Assembly: GCF_030532265.1 (NCBI RefSeq)
Contig: NZ_JAUNLM010000008.1
Location: 1-64,000, forward strand
Origin: Clostridium sp.
Lineage (GTDB): Bacteria; Bacillota; Clostridia; Clostridiales; Clostridiaceae
Direction of reading: 5' to 3'
Length of the DNA: 64,000 bases
Each line of letters starts with the position of its first letter. Within the stretch, counting starts at the first letter, position 1. The position numbers and the translations under genes are program-made. Below are positions 17,375 to 25,409 of the stretch, piece after piece. A model generated the notes under the pieces. That model was not told the origin of the DNA, did no database searches, and saw only the letters and a program-made list of their open reading frames with translations.

Positions 17375-18430
17375 ATGGAGCTTTATGAAAATATAATACT
17401 TCATGTTGATATGGATGCGTTTTTTGCATCAGTTGAACAAATTGATAATAAAAAGTTAATAGGAAAACCTGTAATAGTAGGTGGAGTTAGTGAAAGAGGA
17501 GTTGTATCTACATGCTCTTATGAAGCAAGGAAATATGGTGTTCACTCAGCAATGCCTTTGTTTATAGCAAGGCAACTATGCCCTACAGGAGTATTTTTAA
17601 ATGTAAGACATTCAAGGTACAAAGAAATATCAAGAAGAGTCTTTGAAATATTTAGAGAAGTTACGAATTTAGTTGAACCATTATCAATAGATGAAGCTTA
17701 CTTAGATTTGATGAGTGGTACTATAGAAAAAGGAGAAAATGTAGCAAGATATATAAAAGAAAGGGTTTATAAGGAATTAGGATTAACTTTATCTATAGGA
17801 ATTTCTTATAATAAATTTTTAGCTAAACTTGCATCAGATTGGAATAAACCAAATGGAATAAAGATAATAAGTAAGGATATGGTGCCAGAAGTTTTATTTC
17901 CTTTATCAATATCTAAAATATATGGGCTTGGGAGTAAGTCTGTAAGTAAACTTAACAATATGGGATTTTTTAAAGTTGAAGATTTATATCCTCTTTCTAA
18001 AGAATTTTTATTTGAATATTTAGGAAAGCAAGGTGTAGAAGTATTTCATAGAATAAGAGGGATTGATAAGAGAAAAGTAACTATAATTAGAGATAGGAAA
18101 TCTATTGGAAAAGAAAGAACTCTTAAAAGAGATACTAAAGATAAAAAAGAACTTATTAAATATTTGGAGTTTTTTTCAAGAAATATATCAGACATACTTA
18201 TAAAAGAAGATAAATTTATAAAAACTGTTACTTTAAAATATAAAACTAGTTCCTTTAAAAATCATACAAGAAGTAAAACATTAAAAGATTACATTAGAAG
18301 TTTTGATGATATATTTAAAATAGCAAAAGAAATTTTAATAGAAGAGAGTCTTAAAGAAGATATAAGATTAATAGGGCTTAGTGTATCTTACTTTAAAGAA
18401 AGTTTAGAAGAACAAATATCATTATTTTAG
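17375..18430 (+). CDS. dinB: DNA polymerase IV (Y family)
   Basis: Error-prone translesion polymerase of 351 residues. The catalytic acidic residues lie in HVDMDAFFASVEQ near residue 10 and in SIDEAYLD near residue 105. The SYEARKYGVHSAMPLFIAR fingers segment and LSIGISYNKFLAKLASDWNKPNG palm segment are complete. The C-terminal little-finger domain ends in EEQISLF, which resembles a QxxLF-type sliding-clamp-binding peptide. The strong site GAGGAGG lies 15 nt before the ATG within the preceding gene, which suggests coupled translation. The usual length for the family is about 350. Confidence 0.94.
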   Translation: MELYENIILHVDMDAFFASVEQIDNKKLIGKPVIVGGVSERGVVSTCSYEARKYGVHSAMPLFIARQLCPTGVFLNVRHSRYKEISRRVFEIFREVTNLVEPLSIDEAYLDLMSGTIEKGENVARYIKERVYKELGLTLSIGISYNKFLAKLASDWNKPNGIKIISKDMVPEVLFPLSISKIYGLGSKSVSKLNNMGFFKVEDLYPLSKEFLFEYLGKQGVEVFHRIRGIDKRKVTIIRDRKSIGKERTLKRDTKDKKELIKYLEFFSRNISDILIKEDKFIKTVTLKYKTSSFKNHTRSKTLKDYIRSFDDIFKIAKEILIEESLKEDIRLIGLSVSYFKESLEEQISLF

Positions 18431-18456
18431 TGTGCTTTTTTTAAAATGATATATTA

Positions 18457-18486
18457 TTGACAATATTGTCGAAAAAGTTCTATAAT
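18457..18486 (+). promoter_or_regulatory. deoC promoter with a 12-bp palindrome over the -35 box
   Basis: TTGACA at 18457-18462 and TATAAT at 18481-18486 with 18-nt spacing give a near-consensus sigma-A promoter. The palindrome GACAATATTGTC (18459-18470) overlaps the -35 box and could be bound by a repressor; which one is unknown. Confidence 0.8.
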
Positions 18487-18520
18487 CACATTAGAGTAAT
18501 TATGTAAAGGAGTGCAAAAA

Positions 18521-19195
18521 ATGAATAAAAAAGAATTAGCAAAAATGATAGACCATACATTATTGAAACCTGAAGCAACAAGTGAAGGAATTAAGAAGCT
18601 ATGTGAAGAAGCAGTAAAATATAATTTTGCATCTGTATGTGTTAATCCAGGAAGAGTAAAAGAAGCATATGAAATAGTTAAAAATAGTGAAGTTAAAGTA
18701 TGTACAGTTATAGGATTCCCTTTAGGAGCTACAACTACTGAAGTAAAAGTTTTTGAAACAAAAGATGCTATCCAAAATGGAGCAACTGAAGTAGATATGG
18801 TTATAAATGTTGGAAGACTTAAAGATAAAGATTATGATTTTGTAAAAGAAGATATAAAAGCTGTAGTAGAAGCTGCTAAAGGAAAGGCTTTAACTAAAGT
18901 TATAATTGAAACTTGTCTTTTAACAGATGAAGAAAAAGTTATAGCTTGTAAATTATCAAAGGAAGCTGGAGCTGATTTTGTTAAAACTTCAACTGGATTC
19001 TCAACAGGTGGAGCTACAGGAGAAGATATTAAGCTTATGAGAGAAACTGTAGGAGAGAATATGGGAGTTAAAGCATCAGGTGGTGTAAGATCATTAGAAG
19101 ATGCTTTAGTTATGATTGAAAATGGAGCTACAAGAATAGGAGCTTCTGCTTCAATAGCAATATGTGAAGGAACAGAGTCAGATAGTACGTATTAA
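18521..19195 (+). CDS. deoC: Deoxyribose-phosphate aldolase
   Basis: Class I aldolase that splits 2-deoxyribose 5-phosphate into glyceraldehyde 3-phosphate and acetaldehyde in deoxynucleoside catabolism. It has 224 residues. [16 protein letters not shown] is the DeoC N-terminus, [20 protein letters not shown] and [12 protein letters not shown] carry the catalytic Asp, [16 protein letters not shown] holds the Schiff-base lysine and [15 protein letters not shown] the second lysine. AAAGGAG lies 8 nt before the ATG at 18521; an in-frame GTG overlapping the SD was rejected. The C-terminal tail runs into a palindromic repeat in the DNA. It forms a single-gene transcription unit. Confidence 0.95.
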   Translation: MNKKELAKMIDHTLLKPEATSEGIKKLCEEAVKYNFASVCVNPGRVKEAYEIVKNSEVKVCTVIGFPLGATTTEVKVFETKDAIQNGATEVDMVINVGRLKDKDYDFVKEDIKAVVEAAKGKALTKVIIETCLLTDEEKVIACKLSKEAGADFVKTSTGFSTGGATGEDIKLMRETVGENMGVKASGGVRSLEDALVMIENGATRIGASASIAICEGTESDSTY

Positions 19196-19206
19196 TACGT
19201 ATTAAT
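19187..19206. repeat. Direct repeat and palindrome over the deoC stop codon
   Basis: TACGTATTAA occurs twice in tandem, and TACGTATTAATACGTA is a perfect 16-bp palindrome that includes the TAA stop of deoC. It lies just before the terminator. Confidence 0.7.
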
Positions 19207-19218
19207 TTAAAACGTTTT

Positions 19219-19254
19219 AAAATCCTTAAGAAAAAATTCTTAAGGATTTTTTTT
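19219..19254 (+). terminator. Intrinsic terminator after deoC
   Basis: Perfect 14-bp stem AAAATCCTTAAGAA / TTCTTAAGGATTTT with an AAAA loop and a T run. Confidence 0.93.
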
Positions 19255-19320
19255 ATTTTCAAAAATTATATCTAAAATGAAATAACTAGAATATTAATAT
19301 AATATACAAATATAAAATAA

Positions 19321-19369
19321 GGAGGAATTATCTAAATTTACTAAAGGTGAATTTAGTAAAAGCATTAGT
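19321..19369 (+). promoter_or_regulatory. 5' leader with SD, hairpin, then start codon (lonB-like gene)
   Basis: A strong SD GGAGG at 19321-19325 lies too far from the ATG at 19370. Between them is a perfect 9-bp inverted repeat TTTACTAAA / TTTAGTAAA (19337-19345, 19352-19360) with loop GGTGAA; an alternative stem CTAAATT / AATTTAG overlaps it. The hairpin could either shorten the SD-to-AUG path or limit initiation. Confidence 0.55.
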
Positions 19370-21658
19370 ATGAAGAAAGAATTAACTCTAAAAGAAATAA
19401 TTTATGATTTGGAATATGTTAACGAAGGGGATGGGGTAACTATTAAGGATATTCCAGAAATAAATACTCCTTACAATGAAATAAAGGCTGCCCTTAATAT
19501 AAGGAGGCAAGGATATAACTTGTATATTATAGATTCATTTTCAAAAGATAAGATAGATGGGTTAGTTAATTTCATAGATAATGAATATAAGTCTTTAAAG
19601 CCTCCTTCAGATATATGCTATGCAACTATTAAAGATATAAAAAGTCCATTTCCTATATTTGTTTCTAATGGAAAGGGGAAAAGCTTAAAAAAAGAAATAA
19701 AAAAATTAAAAGAAGAGTATATGATAAATTTTTTAGAATTTTTCAATATGTCATCAGATGATGAGAAAGATGAAATTGTAGAAAATATACATCTTAAAAG
19801 AAATAAATATATAGGGGAATTAGTTGAGGTTGCAAAGCAAGATGGATTTGATGTTAAAGCAACTTCAGGAGGGTTTGCATTCATTCCATTAAACGAAGGA
19901 GAAGTAATGACAGAGAAGGAGTATGATGAACTAGATATTAAAGATAAAGATATAATAATTCAAAAAGCTAGCAAACTTAAAGAAAGAGCAGAAATTATAT
20001 TAGATGATTTAAAAGATTTAGAAGTTAATTCAATGGAAAGGATAAAAGTTATATTTAGGGAATATATAAATGAACGAATGGAAAACTTAAAGGATGATCT
20101 TCTTTTAGATTTTATAGGAGATGACGATGTATATAATTATTTAATAGCTTTATATGAAAGTATAGAAGACGAACTTATAGAAAATTACAGTATAGATTTA
20201 GAAGATGAGGATGAAACAGTTGAAAAGATTTTGTCAAAATACAATATTGAAGTTATTGTAGATAATTCAAAAAATAATCATCCTTTAGTAATATATGAAG
20301 ATGATCCAAATATAGCGAACCTTATAGGTAATATAGAATATGAAAGTCAAAATGGTAATTATACCACAGATCTTTCACTAATAACTGCAGGTTCACTTCT
20401 TAAGGCAAATGAAGGCTGTTTAATAATAAGACTTAATAAACTTATTCAAAATGGTAATAGCTATTATCAACTTAAAAACTCATTGATGTCTGGAAAAGTG
20501 AATTTAGATAGTAATAGAAATTATTTAGAATTACTATCTATAAATGGATTAAAGCCTAAGTCAATACCTATAGATGTAAAAGTTATAATTATAGGAGATT
20601 ATGAAAGTTATTCAATTTTATATAATCATGATGAAGAATTCAAAAGTTTATTTCCATTAAAATGTGAAATAAAAACTGAAATTGGGAATGTAAAAAATAT
20701 AATTAATGAATTAGTAGAATTTATAAAAGATAGAATTAAGAAAAAAGAATTACTAGATTTAGATAATGAAGGAATAAAAGTTTTATTAAGGTATTTAACA
20801 AGAACAGCTTCAAATAGAGAAAAGATAAATATAGATGAATTTAAAATAGATACTATATTAGTAAGAGCAGATAATATAGCAAGAATAAAGAATGAAAATA
20901 AAATATTAAAAGAATTTATAGAAGAAGTAATATATGAGAAAGACAGCATAATTGATGAATATGCTGATATGTATAAAGAAAATAAAATCTTTATAAAGAC
21001 AGATGGAAGATGTATAGGGAATGTAAATGGACTTGCTGTATTAGATACTGGAATTTTTAGTTTCGGAAAGCCTTTAAGAATAACATGCTTAGCATTAAAA
21101 GGTGAAGGTAATGTTATTGATATTCATAAAGAATCAAAGTTAAGTGGTAAAATTCATGAAAAATCAATAAAAATATTAACAGGGTTATTATATAGTTTAG
21201 TATCACCATATAAAAAGTTACCTATAAATCTTCATTTAAGTTTTGAACAAAGCTACGGACTTATAGAAGGCGATAGTGCTTCAGTTGCAGAAATGATAGC
21301 TATGTTATCTGCTATAAGTAAAATTGGAGTAGATCAACGTATAGCTGTTACAGGATCTTTAAATCAATTTGGAGAAGTACAGCCTATAGGTGGAGTAAAT
21401 GAAAAAATAGAGGGATTTTTTAATGTATGTAAAAGAACTACAGGTATTAAAGGAAAAGGGGTTTTAATACCATCTACTAATAAAGATGAATTAGTATTAA
21501 ATAAGGAAGTTGAAGAAGCTATAAAAAATGGGGATTTTCATATATACGAAATGGAAACAATAAATGATGCAATAGAAACATTAATATTAGATAATGATGA
21601 AACTGTAGAAGATTTTTATAAAAAAATAAATAAAGAAATAGAAAAATATAATAATTAA
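19370..21658 (+). CDS. Lon-like (LonB/S16 family) protease with degenerate AAA motifs
   Basis: Protein of 762 residues with the AAA_32-type N-terminal region, a long coiled-coil insertion (about residues 95-270), an AAA core (about 310-540) and an S16 protease domain (about 560-755). The protease Ser636 in EGDSASVAEM and Lys679 in GVNEKIEGFF are present at the same 43-residue spacing as in Lon. Where relatives carry a Walker A loop after RRxGYN, this protein reads IIDSFSKDKID, with no GxxGxGK. The Walker B position reads CLIIRLNKL without an acidic residue. So it is probably a protease without normal ATP hydrolysis. Its location before spoIIA suggests a sporulation role. Confidence 0.85.
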   Translation: MKKELTLKEIIYDLEYVNEGDGVTIKDIPEINTPYNEIKAALNIRRQGYNLYIIDSFSKDKIDGLVNFIDNEYKSLKPPSDICYATIKDIKSPFPIFVSNGKGKSLKKEIKKLKEEYMINFLEFFNMSSDDEKDEIVENIHLKRNKYIGELVEVAKQDGFDVKATSGGFAFIPLNEGEVMTEKEYDELDIKDKDIIIQKASKLKERAEIILDDLKDLEVNSMERIKVIFREYINERMENLKDDLLLDFIGDDDVYNYLIALYESIEDELIENYSIDLEDEDETVEKILSKYNIEVIVDNSKNNHPLVIYEDDPNIANLIGNIEYESQNGNYTTDLSLITAGSLLKANEGCLIIRLNKLIQNGNSYYQLKNSLMSGKVNLDSNRNYLELLSINGLKPKSIPIDVKVIIIGDYESYSILYNHDEEFKSLFPLKCEIKTEIGNVKNIINELVEFIKDRIKKKELLDLDNEGIKVLLRYLTRTASNREKINIDEFKIDTILVRADNIARIKNENKILKEFIEEVIYEKDSIIDEYADMYKENKIFIKTDGRCIGNVNGLAVLDTGIFSFGKPLRITCLALKGEGNVIDIHKESKLSGKIHEKSIKILTGLLYSLVSPYKKLPINLHLSFEQSYGLIEGDSASVAEMIAMLSAISKIGVDQRIAVTGSLNQFGEVQPIGGVNEKIEGFFNVCKRTTGIKGKGVLIPSTNKDELVLNKEVEEAIKNGDFHIYEMETINDAIETLILDNDETVEDFYKKINKEIEKYNN

Positions 21659-21667
21659 TAGATTGTT

Positions 21668-21698
21668 ATAAGGAGCAAAAACTGCTCCTTATTTTTTA
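21668..21698 (+). terminator. Intrinsic terminator after the Lon-like gene
   Basis: Stem ATAAGGAGC / GCTCCTTAT with a 7-nt loop and six T residues. It separates the protease gene from the spoIIA operon. Confidence 0.9.
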
Positions 21699-21723
21699 AA
21701 AATATATAAAATATGTAAAGTAA

Positions 21724-21753
21724 TTGACTTGAAAGAAAGTTATATGTTAAAAT
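21724..21753 (+). promoter_or_regulatory. Candidate promoter of the spoIIA operon
   Basis: TTGACT at 21724-21729 and TAAAAT at 21748-21753 with 18-nt spacing. If used, transcription begins near 21760, downstream of an in-frame ATG at 21754, which therefore cannot be the spoIIAA start. A sigma-H promoter is expected for this operon in sporulating bacteria, but I could not place one with confidence. Confidence 0.45.
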
Positions 21754-21771
21754 ATGGAAGAAAAGGGTGAT

Positions 21772-21813
21772 GAGGAGGTGAATTACTCTAAAGGGAACTT
21801 TAGGGTATTATGT
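21772..21813 (+). promoter_or_regulatory. 5' leader with SD, 8-bp hairpin and start codon (spoIIAA)
   Basis: SD GAGGAGG at 21772-21778 is separated from the ATG at 21814 by a hairpin with arms CTCTAAAG (21786-21793) and CTTTAGGG (21798-21805) and a GGAA tetraloop. Seven nt precede and eight nt follow the hairpin. The 3' arm also holds a weak SD-like AGGG 8 nt before the ATG. Confidence 0.6.
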
Positions 21814-22149
21814 ATGTATCTTAAATTTAATATTATAGAAAACAAGTTGATTGCTCATCTTATTGGCGAGTTAGATCACCATAGTTCTCAAGAAGTTAGA
21901 GTTAAAATTGATGATAGAATAGACAGAGATAACATAACAAATGTTATATTAGATTTTAGTAAAGTAACATTTATGGATAGTTCAGGAATTGGTGTTGTTG
22001 TAGGACGATATAAAAAGGTTTCTGCAAATGGAGGTAATATTTGCGTTGCTAATGTAAGTAAAAGTGTAAATAGAGTTTTTGAATTATCTGGATTATTTAA
22101 AATTATAAAAAACTTTAATACTGTAGATGAGGCAGTAAGGTGCATTTAA
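21814..22149 (+). CDS. spoIIAA: Anti-anti-sigma factor SpoIIAA
   Basis: STAS-domain protein of 111 residues that, when unphosphorylated, frees sigma-F from SpoIIAB in the forespore. It begins MYLKFNIIENKLIAHLIGEL and carries FSKVTFMDSSGIGVVVGRY, with the phosphorylatable serine at residue 56 or 57. I chose the ATG at 21814 because the candidate promoter lies over the upstream ATG and the family starts here. An in-frame GTG at 21778 overlaps the SD and is less likely. It is the first gene of a three-gene operon with spoIIAB and sigF. Confidence 0.93.
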   Translation: MYLKFNIIENKLIAHLIGELDHHSSQEVRVKIDDRIDRDNITNVILDFSKVTFMDSSGIGVVVGRYKKVSANGGNICVANVSKSVNRVFELSGLFKIIKNFNTVDEAVRCI

Positions 22150-22164
22150 TGGAGGGGTTTTATA

Positions 22165-22599
22165 ATGTACGATAATAAAATAAGTATTGAATTTTTAAGC
22201 AAATCTGAAAACGAAGGTTTCGCAAGAGTTGCAGTATCAGCTTTTGTTTCTCAATTAGATCCCACAATAGAGGAGCTTACAGATATTAAAACAGCTGTTT
22301 CAGAAGGTGTAACTAATTCTATTATTCACGGATATGAAAATAAAAAAGATGGTAATGTAAGAATTGATGCCTCAATTTCTGGAACTTTAGTTGAAATAAT
22401 AATATCAGATTTTGGTGTAGGAATAGAAAATGTTGAAAAGGCAAAAGAACCTTTATACACTTCAAGACCGGATCTTGAAAGATCAGGAATGGGATTTACG
22501 GTTATGGAAAGTTTTATGGATAGTTTGGAAGTATATAGTGAAAAAGGAAAAGGTACAAGGGTTGTTATGAAGAAAAATATTGATACTGAAATAGATTAG
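22165..22599 (+). CDS. spoIIAB: Anti-sigma F factor and SpoIIAA kinase SpoIIAB
   Basis: GHKL-type serine kinase of 144 residues that holds sigma-F inactive in the predivisional cell and mother cell and phosphorylates SpoIIAA. The N box is [16 protein letters not shown], the G1 box ISDFGVGI, and the G2-type loop [14 protein letters not shown]. The stop is 9 bp before sigF. TGGAGGGG lies 7 nt upstream of the ATG. Length and order match spoIIAB in other endospore formers. Confidence 0.95.
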   Translation: MYDNKISIEFLSKSENEGFARVAVSAFVSQLDPTIEELTDIKTAVSEGVTNSIIHGYENKKDGNVRIDASISGTLVEIIISDFGVGIENVEKAKEPLYTSRPDLERSGMGFTVMESFMDSLEVYSEKGKGTRVVMKKNIDTEID

Positions 22600-22608
22600 G
22601 GGAAAAAT

Positions 22609-23364
22609 ATGAGTATTGAGAATTATAAAAGAGAGGAATTTAATTATGATGACAATTCTGAATTGTTGCCTTTAGCTAAAAATGGTGATAAAAAGGCATT
22701 AGACAGATTAATTGAAATGAATTTACCGTTGGTATCATCTATAAGCAAAAAGTTTTCTAATAGAGGATACGATTATGAAGATATATATCAAATTGGCTCG
22801 ATAGGTCTTGTAAAAGCTATAAAAAATTTTGATGAATCATTTAATGTTAAATTTTCAACATATGCAGTTCCTATGATTATAGGAGAAATAAAAAGATTTT
22901 TAAGAGATGATGGAATTATAAAGGTAAGTAGAAATGTAAAAACATTAGCGAGAAAATTACATTATGCTAAAGAAGAGCTTACTAAAAAGTTAAATAGAGA
23001 ACCTACTATAGATGAATTATCAGAGTATTCATCTATAGATAAGGAAGAGATTATAATTGCATTAGAGTCATCATCAAGCATGCAATATTTGTATGATACT
23101 ATACATCAAGATGATGGTGCACCAGTACTTCTTATAGATAAAATAAGTGAAAATGCTGAAGAAGATTCTGAAATGATAGAAAGAATAGCACTTAAAGAAG
23201 CTATAGGAACATTAGATGTAAAGTCAAGACAAATTATAATACTTAGATATTTTAAAGATAAAACCCAGGTACAAGTAGCAAAAATGTTAGGTATAAGTCA
23301 AGTTCAGGTATCTAGAATAGAAAAAAAAGTATTATCTAAAATGAAAGAAAAATTGTCAGATTAG
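22609..23364 (+). CDS. sigF: Forespore sigma factor F
   Basis: Sigma-70 family factor of 251 residues that starts the forespore programme after septation. Region 2 is visible from NLPLVSSISKKFSNRGYDYEDIYQIGSIGLVKA through KFSTYAVPMIIGEIKRFLRDDG, region 3 from KVSRNVKTLARKL, and region 4 with the helix-turn-helix in QVQVAKMLGISQVQVSRIEKK. The site is GGGGAAAA. Genes under its control such as gpr and spoIIP-type genes are in the same window. A terminator follows directly, so spoVA genes are transcribed separately, at least in part. Confidence 0.95.
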   Translation: MSIENYKREEFNYDDNSELLPLAKNGDKKALDRLIEMNLPLVSSISKKFSNRGYDYEDIYQIGSIGLVKAIKNFDESFNVKFSTYAVPMIIGEIKRFLRDDGIIKVSRNVKTLARKLHYAKEELTKKLNREPTIDELSEYSSIDKEEIIIALESSSSMQYLYDTIHQDDGAPVLLIDKISENAEEDSEMIERIALKEAIGTLDVKSRQIIILRYFKDKTQVQVAKMLGISQVQVSRIEKKVLSKMKEKLSD

Positions 23365-23395
23365 AATGAGATTTTAAAATCTCATTCTTTTTTTA
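23363..23395 (+). terminator. Intrinsic terminator after sigF
   Basis: 26-bp perfect palindrome with arms AGAATGAGATTTT and AAAATCTCATTCT, beginning in the sigF stop codon, followed by a run of T residues. Confidence 0.93.
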
Positions 23396-23474
23396 TGAAA
23401 ATATTAATTATAAGAATTAGATTAATTATTTTACAAATAATAATGATATATATTTTTGAAAGGAGAGAATAGGT

Positions 23475-23939
23475 TTGAAAAGAAAAAATAATAAAGAAAA
23501 TATGGTAAAAGAAAAATTTAAAAAAATAACTAAAGAAACTGAACCTAAACCTCAGCTTACAAGACATTGTATAAGAGCTTTTATAGTTGGAGGATTAATT
23601 TGTGATGTTGGTCAGTTAGTATCAGATATATTTTTAAGAATTGGATATTCAAAAGATGAAGTATCAAGTATAACAGCAATAATAATGGTATTTTTAGGAG
23701 CTTTATTAACGGGAGTTGGTATATATGATAAGATTGCAAATTATGGAGGAGCTGGTACTGTTGTACCAATAACTGGTTTTGCAAATGCTGTTGTTGCACC
23801 AGCTATCGAATTTAAAACAGAAGGTTTTGTTTTTGGAGTTGCAGCGAAAATATTTACAATAGCTGGACCAGTATTAGTTTATGGAATAGGATCATCTGTA
23901 ATAATTGGATTAATATACTATTTAATAAAAATATTTTAA
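23475..23939 (+). CDS. spoVAC: Stage V sporulation protein AC
   Basis: Integral membrane protein of 154 residues, part of the SpoVA channel that imports dipicolinic acid into the forespore and releases it at germination. After a basic N-terminus it has the segments AFIVGGLICDVGQLVSDIFL, MVFLGALLTGVGIYDKI and GAGTVVPITGFANAVVAPAIE, typical of SpoVAC. It starts with TTG about 8 nt after AGGAGAG. SpoVAC behaves as a mechanosensitive channel in Bacillus. It is followed by spoVAD and spoVAE; spoVAA, AB and AF are not in the window. Confidence 0.94.
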   Translation: MKRKNNKENMVKEKFKKITKETEPKPQLTRHCIRAFIVGGLICDVGQLVSDIFLRIGYSKDEVSSITAIIMVFLGALLTGVGIYDKIANYGGAGTVVPITGFANAVVAPAIEFKTEGFVFGVAAKIFTIAGPVLVYGIGSSVIIGLIYYLIKIF

Positions 23940-23964
23940 TTAGCTTATGAATGGAGGCATTAAT

Positions 23965-24981
23965 GTGAATAATATAAAAAAAGTAGGAGGGCAAACTGTA
24001 AAATTAAAAAATCCTCCTAAAATAATTTCAGCTTTTTCAATTGTTGGACCAAAAGAAGGGGAAGGACCATTAAAATCATATTTTGATCAAGTATTAAATG
24101 ATGAAACTTATGGTAAAGAAAGTTATGAAAAAGCTGAAAGTGAAATGATGTATACATCAATAAAAGAATCTATAAGAAGAGCAAATTTAAAAGAAGAAGA
24201 TATAGATTATATGTTTTCAGGAGATTTATTAAATCAAATAATTTCATCAAGTTTTGCAGCAAGAGAGTTAAATATACCTTTTTTTGGACTTTATGGTGCA
24301 TGTTCAACCATGTCAGAATCCTTAAGTCTAGCATCTCTTATAATAGATGGAGGATTTGCAAATTATGTAGTAGCAGCTACTTCATCTCACTTTTGTGCTG
24401 CTGAAAGACAATTTAGATTTCCTTTAGAATATGGTGCTCAGAGATGTAAAACAGCTCAATGGACTGTAACAGGATCTGGTGCAATGGTTCTTGGGAAAGA
24501 AGGGGATTTTCCTAAAATAACATATGTTACTACTGGAGTAGTAAAAGATTATGGAATAAAGGATGCTAACAATATGGGAGCTGCAATGGCGCCAGCTGCT
24601 GTTGATACTATATATAATCATTTCAAAGATACGGGAAGAACAGCAAAAGATTATGACATAATAGCAACAGGAGATCTTGGAAAAGTAGGTAAGGAAATAT
24701 GTGATAAGTTGATATTAGAATATGGATATGATATAAGAAATAATCATGTAGATTGTGGAGATATAATATTTAACAATGAACTTCAAGGCACAGAGGCTGG
24801 TGGAAGTGGATGTGGATGTTCAGCAACGGTTACATGTGGATATATATATAAAAAATTAATGAGAAAAGAAATAAAGAGTGCTCTTATAATATCAACAGGT
24901 GCTTTAATGAGTACAACATCATCTCTTCAAGGAGAAAGTATACCTGGTATAGCACATGCTGTAGCTATAGAGATGGATTAA
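23965..24981 (+). CDS. spoVAD: Stage V sporulation protein AD
   Basis: Soluble thiolase-like protein of 338 residues that binds dipicolinic acid at the inner spore membrane. Features are FSIVGPKEGEGPL, LYGACSTMSESLSLASLIIDGG near the thiolase-like cysteine position, and QFRFPLEYGAQR with the conserved dipicolinate-binding region. GGAGG lies 7 nt before the GTG at 23965, so I chose this over an ATG at 23947 that precedes the SD. It is 25 bp after spoVAC and 19 bp before spoVAE. Confidence 0.94.
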   Translation: MNNIKKVGGQTVKLKNPPKIISAFSIVGPKEGEGPLKSYFDQVLNDETYGKESYEKAESEMMYTSIKESIRRANLKEEDIDYMFSGDLLNQIISSSFAARELNIPFFGLYGACSTMSESLSLASLIIDGGFANYVVAATSSHFCAAERQFRFPLEYGAQRCKTAQWTVTGSGAMVLGKEGDFPKITYVTTGVVKDYGIKDANNMGAAMAPAAVDTIYNHFKDTGRTAKDYDIIATGDLGKVGKEICDKLILEYGYDIRNNHVDCGDIIFNNELQGTEAGGSGCGCSATVTCGYIYKKLMRKEIKSALIISTGALMSTTSSLQGESIPGIAHAVAIEMD

Positions 24982-25000
24982 GGAAGGAGATAAATAAAAT

Positions 25001-25354
25001 ATGGATTACGTAAAAGCATTTATAATTGGGGGGATTATATGCGTTATAGCTCAAATTTTAATGGATAAAACTAAACTTACACCAGGAAGAATTTTAGTTT
25101 TATTTGTAACGATAGGAGCAGTATTAGGAGCCTTCGGTATATATGACAAACTTATAGATTTTGCAGGAGCGGGAGCAACAATACCATTGCCTGGCTTTGG
25201 AAATTCTTTGGCTAAATCAGCTATAAAAGAAGTTGATAAAATAGGATTTTTTGGAGCTTTTAGTGGGGGTATAAAAGGAGCGGCAGCAGGAATAACAGCG
25301 GCTATAATTTTTGGTTACATAATGGCAATTATTTTTAAGCCTAAAAGTAAATAA
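25001..25354 (+). CDS. spoVAE: Stage V sporulation protein AE
   Basis: Small membrane protein of 117 residues with three or four helices, the third SpoVA channel component here. It begins MDYVKAFIIGGIICVIAQIL, and the loop AGAGATIPLPGFGNSLAK is shared in form with SpoVAC, showing the two are paralogous. The C-terminus ends in a helix and a basic tail. AAGGAGG lies upstream of the ATG. Order C-D-E is that of clostridia with the reduced spoVA operon. Confidence 0.93.
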   Translation: MDYVKAFIIGGIICVIAQILMDKTKLTPGRILVLFVTIGAVLGAFGIYDKLIDFAGAGATIPLPGFGNSLAKSAIKEVDKIGFFGAFSGGIKGAAAGITAAIIFGYIMAIIFKPKSK

Positions 25355-25409
25355 ATTTAGAATAAATTTTATAATTAATTGTCTATACTCACTATTAGAG
25401 GTGAGCTAA

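Noticed and set aside
21754..21813. Upstream in-frame start for spoIIAA at ATG 21754
   Set aside because: A candidate promoter ends at 21753, so the codon would lie upstream of the transcript start; no SD precedes it.
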